A stretch of 64,000 bases of DNA from Leptospira andrefontaineae (lineage in GTDB: Bacteria; Spirochaetota; Leptospiria; Leptospirales; Leptospiraceae), in assembly GCF_004770105.1 (NCBI RefSeq), contig NZ_RQEY01000018.1, positions 1-64,000 on the forward strand. Direction: 5' to 3'. The translations under genes and the position numbers were made by a program. The notes beneath the pieces were generated by a model, which made no database searches, had not been told where the DNA came from, and saw nothing but the letters and a program-made list of their open reading frames with translations. Below, in pieces: positions 18,058 to 26,200 of the stretch. Within the stretch, counting starts at the first letter, position 1, and each line of letters opens with the position of its first letter.

Positions 18058-19029
18058 TTAAGATTGGAAGAAGTTCCTATATAGTAAATAGGCCGCTTGT
18101 ACTAATCCCAAAAACAAAATAGAAGAAAGGATGGAGGTTAAGAATATGATCCTATTTGCATCTAAGATCAGATTTGGGACTAATTTTCGATCAGGATCTC
18201 CCAATTTTGGTTTTTCGCTTGGAATTCCCGAGTAATAGTTTCTTCCACCTAATTGTATTTTTAAAGCTCCGGCTAAGGCTGCCTCACAAAGGCCTGAATT
18301 AGGGCTTGGATGCTTTTTTCCGTCTCGGATCAGTATTTTAAAGGATCTTAATGGATGAAAACCTAAAATAGCGGAAGAAATACAAAGTATAGGAGCCGTT
18401 AGTCTTGCAGGAATATAATTTGCAAGATCATCCATTCTGGCTGAAGCCCAGCCGAATTTTAGATATGTATTATTCTTATAACCGAAGAGCGAATCTAAAG
18501 TGTTGATGGAACGATAGAGCATTGCAAAAGCCGGTCCACCGAGAGCTGCGAAAAATAGAGGAGCAGTGATCCCATCCACCAAACTTTCTCCCACACTTTC
18601 CAGGCCAGCCCTGACAATCTCAGGTTCTTCTAAATTTACTGTATCCCTTCCTACAATTCGACCTACCATAGTCCTTGCTTTCGCTATATCGTTTTCTTGA
18701 AGTGCAGAATATACGTCCTTACTATGATCCAAAAGATCTTTTAAGGCGATGCTTGTATAGATGATAAATGCAGAGACCAGTTCTCCTAAAAATGGATGAA
18801 GGTGACGAAAAATTTCTATAATAAGCCAGGGAAATATAGAGGAAAGTGAATATACGGAAAGAGCTGTTATGATTCCAGCAAATCTTTCGGAAGATATATA
18901 CTTTCTTGTCAGCTTCTCCATATACCTTGCAAATTTTCCGATGAATCTAACTGGATGAGGAAAACCTTGGGGATCTCCAAAACCAAGGTCCAGAAGTAGA
19001 GAAGCGGGAAGGATCCAGAAAGAATTCAT
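18058..19029 (-). CDS. cbiB: Adenosylcobinamide-phosphate synthase CbiB
   Basis: A 323-residue integral membrane protein that attaches (R)-1-aminopropan-2-ol phosphate, or its precursor, to adenosylcobyric acid. The family N-terminus is plain: LLLDLGFGDPQGFPHPVRFIGK (about 11-32). So are DGITAPLFFAALGGPAFAMLYRSINTLDS (about 150-178) and the GLCEAALAGAL segment (about 245-255). About four to five hydrophobic segments are spread from the N-terminus to the last helix near 300. The start overlaps the stop of the CobD-CobQ fusion (four bases), whose two activities supply the amine and the cobyric acid used here. Called CobD in the Pseudomonas naming scheme. Confidence 0.93.
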   Translation of the reverse strand: MNSFWILPASLLLDLGFGDPQGFPHPVRFIGKFARYMEKLTRKYISSERFAGIITALSVYSLSSIFPWLIIEIFRHLHPFLGELVSAFIIYTSIALKDLLDHSKDVYSALQENDIAKARTMVGRIVGRDTVNLEEPEIVRAGLESVGESLVDGITAPLFFAALGGPAFAMLYRSINTLDSLFGYKNNTYLKFGWASARMDDLANYIPARLTAPILCISSAILGFHPLRSFKILIRDGKKHPSPNSGLCEAALAGALKIQLGGRNYYSGIPSEKPKLGDPDRKLVPNLILDANRIIFLTSILSSILFLGLVQAAYLLYRNFFQS

Positions 19030-21626
19030 CTTAGTCCTAGGATCTTGTAAATTTCAGTCATGTTCACTGAGTTCCTAACTTCGTTCGCTAGACGGTCTAG
19101 ATTGGTCTCCAATTCATACCTTGCTTGGACTTTCCCCAATGGGCTCATTCCTTTTCTCATTCTGATCTTATCTAAGAAGGACCTTCTGAACTCATCTTCA
19201 TCAAACACTCCATGCAGGTATGTTCCCCAAACTTTTTCTGAATCTCCTTGGTGGCCTAAACTTTCTCCGGAGATATCTTGGAATATGGATTTTGCTGATA
19301 TCTCTTTTGTATTTCCGTGATGTATTTCGTAACCCGATACTTTTTTTCCGGAGAGAAGATGTGTTCCTTCCGTCTGTTTGAGCAATTTTTCTTTTTCTAA
19401 TACGGTTTTGACTCCGATCAGATTTAAACCTATTGCGGATCCTAAATCGCTTTCTATTTGGAATGGATCGTGGACGGATTCCCCCAGCATCTGGTAGCCT
19501 CCGCAGATCCCGATAATTTCGGTTTTTCCTTCTTTATGAAAATCTAAAATAGTTTCTGAAATCCCCGATTCTTTCAAATAGTTTAGATCAGTGATTACGT
19601 TTTTACTTCCCGGTAAGATTATAATATCCGGATTTCCAATTTCTTCTTTTCTTTGAGCAATTCTCACTCTTACATCCGGTTCTATCCTCAGTGAATCCAG
19701 ATCCGTATGATTGGAGATCCTAGGTGTATCTATTAATACAATATCTATCCGGTTTCCTAAAGGAGAATTATCGCTTAAACTTCCGGATTTGAACTCTAGT
19801 GAATCTTCTTCAGGCAATCGTAGATCATTTAAGAATGGAACAATTCCAAATACATTCTTGCTAGTAGTTTCTTCCAAATATCGGATACCTGGATCGAGTA
19901 GACTTTTTATTCCTCTGAATCTGTTTATTAGAAAACCCGAAACTAATTTTCTTTCCCATTCTGACATCGTTTCCATGGCGCCAACAAAAGATCCGAAAAC
20001 CCCTCCATGATCTATATTGCCGACTAATAACACTTTTGCCTTCGCGTATTCCGCCATTCTCATGTTTACAATGTCTTTGTCTTTTAGGTTGACTTCTGAA
20101 ACTCCTCCGGCTCCTTCTAAAACTACCATATCGAATTCTTCAGAAAGTGAATTGTATGATTTTTTTACCTCATCGAAAGCGCTTAATTTGAATTTCATAT
20201 AGTCCCTGAAATCCATTGCCTCTACCGGTTTTCCATTCAGTATGACTTGGGAATCTTTTTCGCTGGATGGTTTGAGAAGGATAGGGTTCATTCTGTAATC
20301 GGCTCTGATCTTGCATGCCTGAGCTTGTAATGCTTGTGCTCTGCCGATCTCTGCACCTTCATACGTTACAAAGGAGTTTAATGCCATATTTTGGGATTTG
20401 AAAGGTGCAATTTTGAAACCGTCTTGTGTAAATATCCTGCAGAATGCAGTTGCTAATATACTTTTACCCACATTAGAAGCGGTGCCTTGAAGCATGAGTG
20501 CAGGTTTTTCTTTTTTTATTTTAGAAGGTTTTTGGCTTTTCTTATATATGGAACGAAACGCTTGTATAAACGTTTCGTTCTCTTTCGGGGTTTTAATCGC
20601 TATCCTTATATAATTATTTTCTAATCCTTTGAAATTGCCACAGTTTCTGATCCCTATCTTGAATTCTTTAAGAAGAAGGTTCTCTAATTCAGAAATCCCT
20701 CTTTTTGTTTCTAAAAATTCTAGAAGAAGGAAATTTGCATCCGTATCGTAAATTTGAAAAATTTTAAGATCTTCTAATTCCTTTTTAAATATATTCTTCC
20801 AATCCGAGATTTTTTCTTTGGTTTTAAAAAGAAAACCTTGGTCTTCTCCAAATTTTTCTATAATAGAAGCGCTTAAACTATTTAAAGACCAACTTGGAAG
20901 AAGTTCAGAAATTCTGGAAGCTATCTTGGGATTAGTCAGTAAAACTCCTATCCTAAGTCCGGGAAGCGCCAAAATTTTTGTCAGGGACCAGAGGACAGCC
21001 AGGTTTTCAGATCTAAAGTTTCGAAAAGAATACTCTTCCGAGCAAAAATCTATAAAAGATTCATCTATTACAAAAAACGAATTTTTATATTCGGAAGAGA
21101 TCTTTAGGATCTTTTCTCTATCCAAAAGTTTTCCAGTAGGGTTATTCGGGTGACCTAGCAGAACTAATATTTGTTTTTCAGGGCTTCTTTGAAAAACCTC
21201 GATCAGTTCTTCATAGTTTAATTCAAATTTAGATTCCTTTTGGAGAAAAATTTCTTGGATCTTAAGTCCGGCTAATTCTATACTTTTTTGATAATCAATA
21301 TAAGAAGGTTGGGCAATCACTGCCAGATCGAACTTTTTGATCTTAGGGAGAATATGTATTAATTCAGAGGCTCCATTCCCGAAAACAATTTCATCGTTTG
21401 GAATATTCCAATGTTTTTCTAAGGAGATCTTGGCCCTTGTATAATTTGGGTCCGGATAATGTATTAGATCGCTGATCCTGGAATTGATCAACGGACGAAC
21501 CCAATCAGGAAACCCGAGAGGATTTAGATTAGAAGAAAAATCTAAAATTTCAGTAGGATCAACGCCGGCAATACTTGCCATCTTAAATAGATCGCCTCCA
21601 TGCGGACTAATATTTTCCAAACTCAT
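19026..21626 (-). CDS. Fusion: threonine-phosphate decarboxylase (CobD) + cobyric acid synthase (CobQ)
   Basis: An 866-residue two-enzyme fusion. Residues 1-about 360 form a PLP-dependent class I/II aminotransferase-fold domain of the CobD type. It begins HGGDLFKMA, has GNGASELIH and HPNNPTGKLL, and carries the PLP lysine in SLTKILALPGLRIG. This makes aminopropanol phosphate from threonine phosphate. A Lys-rich linker leads to CobQ/CbiP at about 372-866. That part has a dethiobiotin-synthase-like P-loop (LQGTASNVGKS), FKSQNMALNS and GDIDHGG-type NIDHGGVF. It ends in a glutamine amidotransferase domain with the catalytic Cys in ICGGYQMLGE and the His in YLHGVFD. CobQ amidates adenosylcobyrinate diamide. 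Both products meet in the next enzyme, CbiB. Confidence 0.92.
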   Translation of the reverse strand: MSLENISPHGGDLFKMASIAGVDPTEILDFSSNLNPLGFPDWVRPLINSRISDLIHYPDPNYTRAKISLEKHWNIPNDEIVFGNGASELIHILPKIKKFDLAVIAQPSYIDYQKSIELAGLKIQEIFLQKESKFELNYEELIEVFQRSPEKQILVLLGHPNNPTGKLLDREKILKISSEYKNSFFVIDESFIDFCSEEYSFRNFRSENLAVLWSLTKILALPGLRIGVLLTNPKIASRISELLPSWSLNSLSASIIEKFGEDQGFLFKTKEKISDWKNIFKKELEDLKIFQIYDTDANFLLLEFLETKRGISELENLLLKEFKIGIRNCGNFKGLENNYIRIAIKTPKENETFIQAFRSIYKKSQKPSKIKKEKPALMLQGTASNVGKSILATAFCRIFTQDGFKIAPFKSQNMALNSFVTYEGAEIGRAQALQAQACKIRADYRMNPILLKPSSEKDSQVILNGKPVEAMDFRDYMKFKLSAFDEVKKSYNSLSEEFDMVVLEGAGGVSEVNLKDKDIVNMRMAEYAKAKVLLVGNIDHGGVFGSFVGAMETMSEWERKLVSGFLINRFRGIKSLLDPGIRYLEETTSKNVFGIVPFLNDLRLPEEDSLEFKSGSLSDNSPLGNRIDIVLIDTPRISNHTDLDSLRIEPDVRVRIAQRKEEIGNPDIIILPGSKNVITDLNYLKESGISETILDFHKEGKTEIIGICGGYQMLGESVHDPFQIESDLGSAIGLNLIGVKTVLEKEKLLKQTEGTHLLSGKKVSGYEIHHGNTKEISAKSIFQDISGESLGHQGDSEKVWGTYLHGVFDEDEFRRSFLDKIRMRKGMSPLGKVQARYELETNLDRLANEVRNSVNMTEIYKILGLR

Positions 21627-22177
21627 AAATTGATCCCGGGAGAAGGTTTTAACACAATAGGGATCCCACTTACTAAAAAATATACTTCTTTCGCGATTGA
21701 TGCGAATGTTTGATTACAGATACCTAATAAATCTCTATATAATCTTCCTTCCTTATTCTCTGGAACAAGGCCCATTCCAACTTCGTTCGTGACCAAAAAG
21801 ACATCTTTTATTTTTGAATCCAGAATATGTTTTCCTAATTTTGTACAAGTATCTTTGATTTGGTCTTGGGTAAGGCCTATACTTTTGTTATTTGCATCAA
21901 ATAGCAAGTTATTGATCCACAAGCTCAAACAATCGACTAATACGATTGATTCAGGGGGAATAGAATCTATAGCTGAAGAAAGTTCTAATTCTTCTTCTAT
22001 TGTATTCCAGCCTATTCTTTCTTGCTTGTGTCTTCGGATCCTTTCATCCATTTCTGAATCTATACGAGGACAAGTGGCCAGAAAGTATTTTTCTCCTGCT
22101 ACAGAGTCCGCCGTCTCTAATGCAAATTTACTTTTTCCACTTCTACAACCGCCTGTGACTAAAATTATCCCGGCCAT
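21623..22177 (-). CDS. cobU: Adenosylcobinamide kinase / guanylyltransferase CobU
   Basis: About 184 residues from the ATG at 22177 (MAGIILVTGG); an ATG two codons earlier at 22183 is also possible. It phosphorylates adenosylcobinamide and transfers GMP to it, activating it for nucleotide-loop attachment. The P-loop GGCRSGKSKFA lies at the N-terminus, followed by the CobU signature ATCPRIDSEMDERIRRHKQER with its guanylylated His. DCLSLWINNLL and TNEVGMGLVPE follow, all in family order. Length matches CobU/CobP. It overlaps cobC upstream and the CobD-CobQ fusion downstream by a few bases, so the genes are tightly coupled. Confidence 0.93.
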   Translation of the reverse strand: MAGIILVTGGCRSGKSKFALETADSVAGEKYFLATCPRIDSEMDERIRRHKQERIGWNTIEEELELSSAIDSIPPESIVLVDCLSLWINNLLFDANNKSIGLTQDQIKDTCTKLGKHILDSKIKDVFLVTNEVGMGLVPENKEGRLYRDLLGICNQTFASIAKEVYFLVSGIPIVLKPSPGINL

Positions 22178-22794
22178 TCGCATCTCCTTGTTGAAGAAAT
22201 TCTAATAAGATCAGTTAGGACTGCCTGACCATTTTTGAATACATCTAAGTAAACAAGGGTAGATGGAGAAAATTTGAATTTCGTATAGAAGGAGGCTGGA
22301 ACGTTCAAGAAAGAACAGAGTAGAATGGAGAGAATTCCCCCATGACTGAGAATTAAGATATTAGGATCTGAAGAAGAAAGAATATAATCCTTAAATACTT
22401 CCGCTCTTGTTTGGAATTCTCGTAAACTTTCTCCATTAGGAAATCTGAAAGAAGGAAAGAAATCTGAGAATTTTTTTAAACCTTCTAAATTTGTTTCTGC
22501 GAGTTCCGAAAAAGTTCTACCTTCCCAGTCCCCAAAGTCTAACTCTTGCAATTCTTCCTTGAATTCTGCTTGGGATCCATTCGGGAATTCTAATACTTCT
22601 AAAATTTCCTTACATTGTTTTGCTGGGCTTGAATATATTTTCCCTCTTAGAAACTTTTTCTCTACTTTTTCTTTTATTCTTTCTATTTCTTGAAATCCAT
22701 TTTCGGAGAGAGAAACTTCTTTTCTTCCCAAATATTTTCCTCCATATTCGGAGGAAATATGAGGATGTCTAAGTAAACATAACGATTTTTTCAT
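22165..22794 (-). CDS. cobC: Alpha-ribazole phosphatase-like CobC
   Basis: About 209 residues from the ATG at 22794, whose ATGA overlaps the stop of cbiZ. A longer upstream frame start at 22848 is unlikely. It is a histidine phosphatase with LCLLRHPHIS (about 5-14) and KYLGRKEVSLSENG. This RHP-plus-YxGR pattern is characteristic of CobC, which dephosphorylates alpha-ribazole phosphate or adenosylcobalamin phosphate at the end of the pathway. SSPAKQCKEILEVL supplies the second Arg-type region (here Lys-rich) and LSHGGILS the distal His. The SSPAKQC segment departs from the common SSPLxRA, a minor oddity. It sits between salvage (cbiZ) and activation (cobU) genes. Confidence 0.8.
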   Translation of the reverse strand: MKKSLCLLRHPHISSEYGGKYLGRKEVSLSENGFQEIERIKEKVEKKFLRGKIYSSPAKQCKEILEVLEFPNGSQAEFKEELQELDFGDWEGRTFSELAETNLEGLKKFSDFFPSFRFPNGESLREFQTRAEVFKDYILSSSDPNILILSHGGILSILLCSFLNVPASFYTKFKFSPSTLVYLDVFKNGQAVLTDLIRISSTRRCEWPG

Positions 22795-23495
22795 ATGTTT
22801 ACGGAACTCTGATATGCAGGAGGAAATAGGTTTTTGGCCTTTTTCCATTTATGGATACCTTGTGTAATCGCTTCGTATGCAGTTGCTCCGATCAAATGGC
22901 CGAAAACAGTATGTTTTCCTACATAATCGATGCTACTCTCACCAGTGGGAGAGATGATCCCGATACAATCTGTTCCGGTGCCGGTCGCAAAATTATTTTC
23001 ATTTTGTATCAGGATCTCTGATTCTAAAACCGCTAGGGTCCTTGCCTCGGACGCTATCGAGATCGCTTCTATACTTGCTGATAAAGTGAGTGTTTCGGAA
23101 GTTTGAACGAGTAAATTGATTGTCCCTATTTTTTTATTTTGTTTTGGAATATCTCCAACTCTGACTGCATTTCCTAATCCAACTGTCGCAATAGATCTAA
23201 CGTGTAAACCTTCTAAACTTTTTTCCGATACGGAATAATTCAGAAGGGAAGCGCTAGTCATAAAGCCTAGGACTTCTTCTTTTTCTCCTTTATCTACTAA
23301 TCTATTTCTGTAAAATTCTTCGGGAATAATTTCAGGACTTAAGTCTGAATTGGAAACTTTCAACCAATATACTTTGTTTGTGGATATATATCCCCCTCCT
23401 ACGACTGCCCAGCTCAAAGAAGAATGAGGTCTTGAAAGTTGGAGTTCCAACCAAGTTTCGGAAACTTCTATTTCATCTGTCTGAAAGTAGCTCAA
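22791..23495 (-). CDS. cbiZ: Adenosylcobinamide amidohydrolase CbiZ
   Basis: A 234-residue CbiZ-family enzyme that removes the aminopropanol arm from adenosylcobinamide, giving adenosylcobyric acid for salvage of foreign corrinoids. Family features seen: LSWAVVGGG (about 28-36), TVGLGNAVRVGD (about 113-124), GTINLLVQT (about 132-140), EAISIASEARTLAVLE and ATGTGTDCIGI, then YVGKHTVFGHLIGATAYEA near the C-terminus. Start and stop overlap both neighbours by four bases. CbiZ in a full synthesis operon indicates the cell both makes and remodels corrinoids. That fits the riboswitch-controlled receptor at the end of the cluster. Confidence 0.9.
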   Translation of the reverse strand: MSYFQTDEIEVSETWLELQLSRPHSSLSWAVVGGGYISTNKVYWLKVSNSDLSPEIIPEEFYRNRLVDKGEKEEVLGFMTSASLLNYSVSEKSLEGLHVRSIATVGLGNAVRVGDIPKQNKKIGTINLLVQTSETLTLSASIEAISIASEARTLAVLESEILIQNENNFATGTGTDCIGIISPTGESSIDYVGKHTVFGHLIGATAYEAITQGIHKWKKAKNLFPPAYQSSVNI

Positions 23496-24871
23496 ATTTT
23501 AAATCTCCTACAAGACGCTATAAAGTTTTTTGGGATTTCCGGATTGGAAGCCCAATGTGCATGCACATAACTCGCTAAAACATTTGAAATTGTATAACCT
23601 TCCCTAGTCGTTCGTTCAGATTTACGTTTTCTAATATGATAGGAAAATAATGACTCATCTTCATTTTCTAAAATTAGATCTGAATATCTGAATTGGTGTC
23701 CTCTGAAACGTATTCCAGCTTCTCCTATGATGGTTCTTTTTTCGGTATGAACTTCTACATAGCCTAAACTTTTTAGTTTAGGCCCCATGATCGCTTTTCC
23801 CGGGATAAGCCCCACCATGGGAAAACTTTGTCCTTCTATGTTTTGGATCTCGGAAGAAAGATACATTAATCCTCCGCATTCTGCATAGATAGGTCTTTCT
23901 GAACTTGCAAAACTTCTGATATCTTCGGTTAGATCTTTATTTTTTGATAAACTGTCTGCGAATAATTCCGGATATCCACCTCCAAAATATAAACCATCTA
24001 CTTCCGGGAGTTTTGTATCCCTTAAAGGAGAAAAGAAAATAAGTTCTGCTCCTTCTTCCCTTAATTTTTTAAAATTCTCTTCATAATAAAAGTGGAATGC
24101 TTCATCGTAAGCAACGCCGATCTTACAATCTTTATCTTTGCTTTGAACAGCCGCTAACGTTTCTGAAAGGATCGATGGTGCAGAATTTGCGATTTCCAAG
24201 ATCTTATCTATATCCAGCCAATTTTCAGATAGACTCTGCCAGAAAGAAAGTTTTTCTTCCGTTAGAATATCCGGACCGGCAGTACGAAGTCCCAAATGTC
24301 TTTCCGGGAAGGAATGTTCATAAGACTTAGGAAATCCCCCTAGGACAGGCAATGGAATACTTGCAGTTTCTATAATGGAAAGATGGCTTTTACTTCCTAT
24401 AAAATTCGCAACAAAACCTTGGATTGGAACTTGAGGATCATAATTTTTTATACCGGAAGCGATAGCGGAGAAAGTGGCCGCCATTCCGGATGCATCTATC
24501 AATATGATAGTGGGTATTTGAAGCCATTTTGCAATTTCTGCAGTGGATCCTGCTTCCGAATTCGGAGAATGACCGTCGAATAATCCCATTACTCCTTCTA
24601 TGATTGAAATATCTGATCCTTTGCTTGCACTTACAAAACTGGAGATTACGGATTCTTTTCCCATCAACCAGCCGTCCAGATTTTGGCAGGTTTTGCCGGT
24701 AACGAAAGAATGATAGCCGGGATCTAGATAATCGGGTCCACATTTGAATACGGAAACTTTGAGGCCTTTGGCTTGTAATGCTTTAGTAAGCGCTATTGTA
24801 AATGTGGTCTTTCCGGTTCCGCTCCCGGTTCCGGAGATCAATATTCTAGGTATTTTGATCTCTTGTATCAT
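23492..24871 (-). CDS. cbiA: Cobyrinate a,c-diamide synthase CbiA
   Basis: A 459-residue ATP- and glutamine-dependent amidase acting on cobyrinic acid side chains a and c. The N-terminal dethiobiotin-synthase-like domain has the P-loop SGTGSGTGKTTFT (about 13-25), KCGPDYLDPGYH (about 43-54) and EGVMGLFDG (about 90-98). The C-terminal amidotransferase domain has GGYPELFA, the catalytic Cys in AECGGLMYLS and HAHWASNP near the end. Length and order are standard. It starts six bases after cobO and overlaps cbiZ. Called CobB in the aerobic nomenclature. Confidence 0.94.
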   Translation of the reverse strand: MIQEIKIPRILISGTGSGTGKTTFTIALTKALQAKGLKVSVFKCGPDYLDPGYHSFVTGKTCQNLDGWLMGKESVISSFVSASKGSDISIIEGVMGLFDGHSPNSEAGSTAEIAKWLQIPTIILIDASGMAATFSAIASGIKNYDPQVPIQGFVANFIGSKSHLSIIETASIPLPVLGGFPKSYEHSFPERHLGLRTAGPDILTEEKLSFWQSLSENWLDIDKILEIANSAPSILSETLAAVQSKDKDCKIGVAYDEAFHFYYEENFKKLREEGAELIFFSPLRDTKLPEVDGLYFGGGYPELFADSLSKNKDLTEDIRSFASSERPIYAECGGLMYLSSEIQNIEGQSFPMVGLIPGKAIMGPKLKSLGYVEVHTEKRTIIGEAGIRFRGHQFRYSDLILENEDESLFSYHIRKRKSERTTREGYTISNVLASYVHAHWASNPEIPKNFIASCRRFKI

Positions 24872-24877
24872 GTTTTT

Positions 24878-25411
24878 TTAATAATCGATCCCAAGTTGAG
24901 CTGGGATCCCATTTTTATAAGGATGTTTGGGAGATTCTATAAGAGTAACTAGGTCGGCCATATCCGTCAAAAGGGTGGGACAGTTTCTTCCTGTAATTAT
25001 AATATGTAGATCTGTAGGTTTTCTGAATAGAACATCCGAAACTTCCTCCGGAGTAAGCCATCCGTAATGGAATGCGTAGGTGATCTCATCTAATATTAGT
25101 ATTTTATAATTTTCAGAAAATATCATATCACATGATTTTTCCCAAGCTGACCTTGCGGCCTTCTTGTCACTGTCCAGATCATCACTTTCCCAAGTGAAGC
25201 CGAGTCCCATTACATGGAAGTCCAGATCTGCAATTGTTTTCGCAAATTTTCTCTCTCCCGTTTCCCATTTTCCCTTTAGAAACTGGACAACTCCACATTT
25301 CATTCCTCTTCCTAATGCTCTAAATAGAATTCCAAGGGCTGCAGTAGTTTTACCTTTTCCAGGACCGGTGAATACTAATATAAGTCCTTTTTTATCGGGA
25401 GAAGAACTCAT
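24878..25411 (-). CDS. cobO: Cob(I)alamin adenosyltransferase CobO/BtuR
   Basis: A 177-residue ATP:corrinoid adenosyltransferase of the CobA/CobO/BtuR type, which forms the Co-adenosyl bond. The unusual P-loop TGPGKGKTTAALG (about 15-27) and VVQFLKGKWETGE (about 41-53) are hallmark segments. ILDEITYAFHYGWL and IITGRNCPTLLTDMADLVT complete the set. It overlaps cbiF by ATGA and precedes cbiA, so adenosylation is encoded next to the a,c-diamide step that supplies its substrate. Confidence 0.94.
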   Translation of the reverse strand: MSSSPDKKGLILVFTGPGKGKTTAALGILFRALGRGMKCGVVQFLKGKWETGERKFAKTIADLDFHVMGLGFTWESDDLDSDKKAARSAWEKSCDMIFSENYKILILDEITYAFHYGWLTPEEVSDVLFRKPTDLHIIITGRNCPTLLTDMADLVTLIESPKHPYKNGIPAQLGIDY

Positions 25412-26190
25412 GTGGTTTCCGAAATGGTTTCTTTTTTATTAGCTTTTCTGAATTTATGAGAAAAGTCAGAAGCATAAAGCCTTGAATCTGCAAAATCATG
25501 ACAGTCCAGTACTTTGCCTACGAAGATGATCGCCGTTGCAGTGATTTTTTCTTCTTTTACCTTAGATACTATAGTTTCCAGGGTTCCGGTTACAATCTTT
25601 TGTTCCGGCCAAGTCGCCTTCTGTACAACGGATACGGGACAGTCTTTGCCATAATGGGGAATGAGTTCCTCTACAATTTTACGAATATGTAAAACACTTA
25701 GAAAGAATACTAGAGTTGCTCCAGTGGAGGCGAAAGTTTCTAACTTTTCTTTTTCCGGCATAGGAGTTCTTCCTTCTGCCCTAGTGATCACTACTGATTG
25801 AGAAACTTCGGGAAGAGTAAGTTCCTTTCCAAGCATCGCAGCAGCCGCAGTAAAAGAGGAAACTCCGGGGATGATCTCGTAAGGGATCTCCAACTCATCC
25901 ATTTTTCTCATTTGTTCAGCTGTGGATCCGAAAATCGAAGGATCTCCCGTATGAACTCTTGCAACGTCCTGGTCCTTCTTCTTGGCTTCTTCCAAGATGG
26001 AAATGATCTCTTCCAAAGTCATTTTAGAAGAATCTAATACTGTAGCGGTTGGAGCCGCTCTTTCTATTACTCTTTGAGGTACAAGAGATCCTGTATAAAG
26101 AACGATAGGGCAGGTTTCTACGAGTCTCGCTCCTTTGATTGTGATCAGATCCGGATCTCCCGGACCGGCGCCAATAATATATACTTTCAT
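25408..26190 (-). CDS. cbiF: Cobalt-precorrin-4 C11-methyltransferase CbiF
   Basis: A 260-residue SAM-dependent tetrapyrrole methylase. The N-terminal VYIIGAGPGDPDLITIKGARL (positions 3-23 in the protein) is the SAM loop region. LYTGSLVP near residue 36 and VHTGDPSIFGSTAEQM (about 78-93) are diagnostic of CbiF/CobM. PGVSSFTAAAAMLGKELTLPEVSQSVVITRAEGRTPMP follows in family order. The length is normal. It lies ten bases after cbiH and is coupled to cobO. It methylates C11 of cobalt-precorrin-4 in the anaerobic branch. Confidence 0.94.
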   Translation of the reverse strand: MKVYIIGAGPGDPDLITIKGARLVETCPIVLYTGSLVPQRVIERAAPTATVLDSSKMTLEEIISILEEAKKKDQDVARVHTGDPSIFGSTAEQMRKMDELEIPYEIIPGVSSFTAAAAMLGKELTLPEVSQSVVITRAEGRTPMPEKEKLETFASTGATLVFFLSVLHIRKIVEELIPHYGKDCPVSVVQKATWPEQKIVTGTLETIVSKVKEEKITATAIIFVGKVLDCHDFADSRLYASDFSHKFRKANKKETISETT

Positions 26191-26200
26191 AATATTTCTC

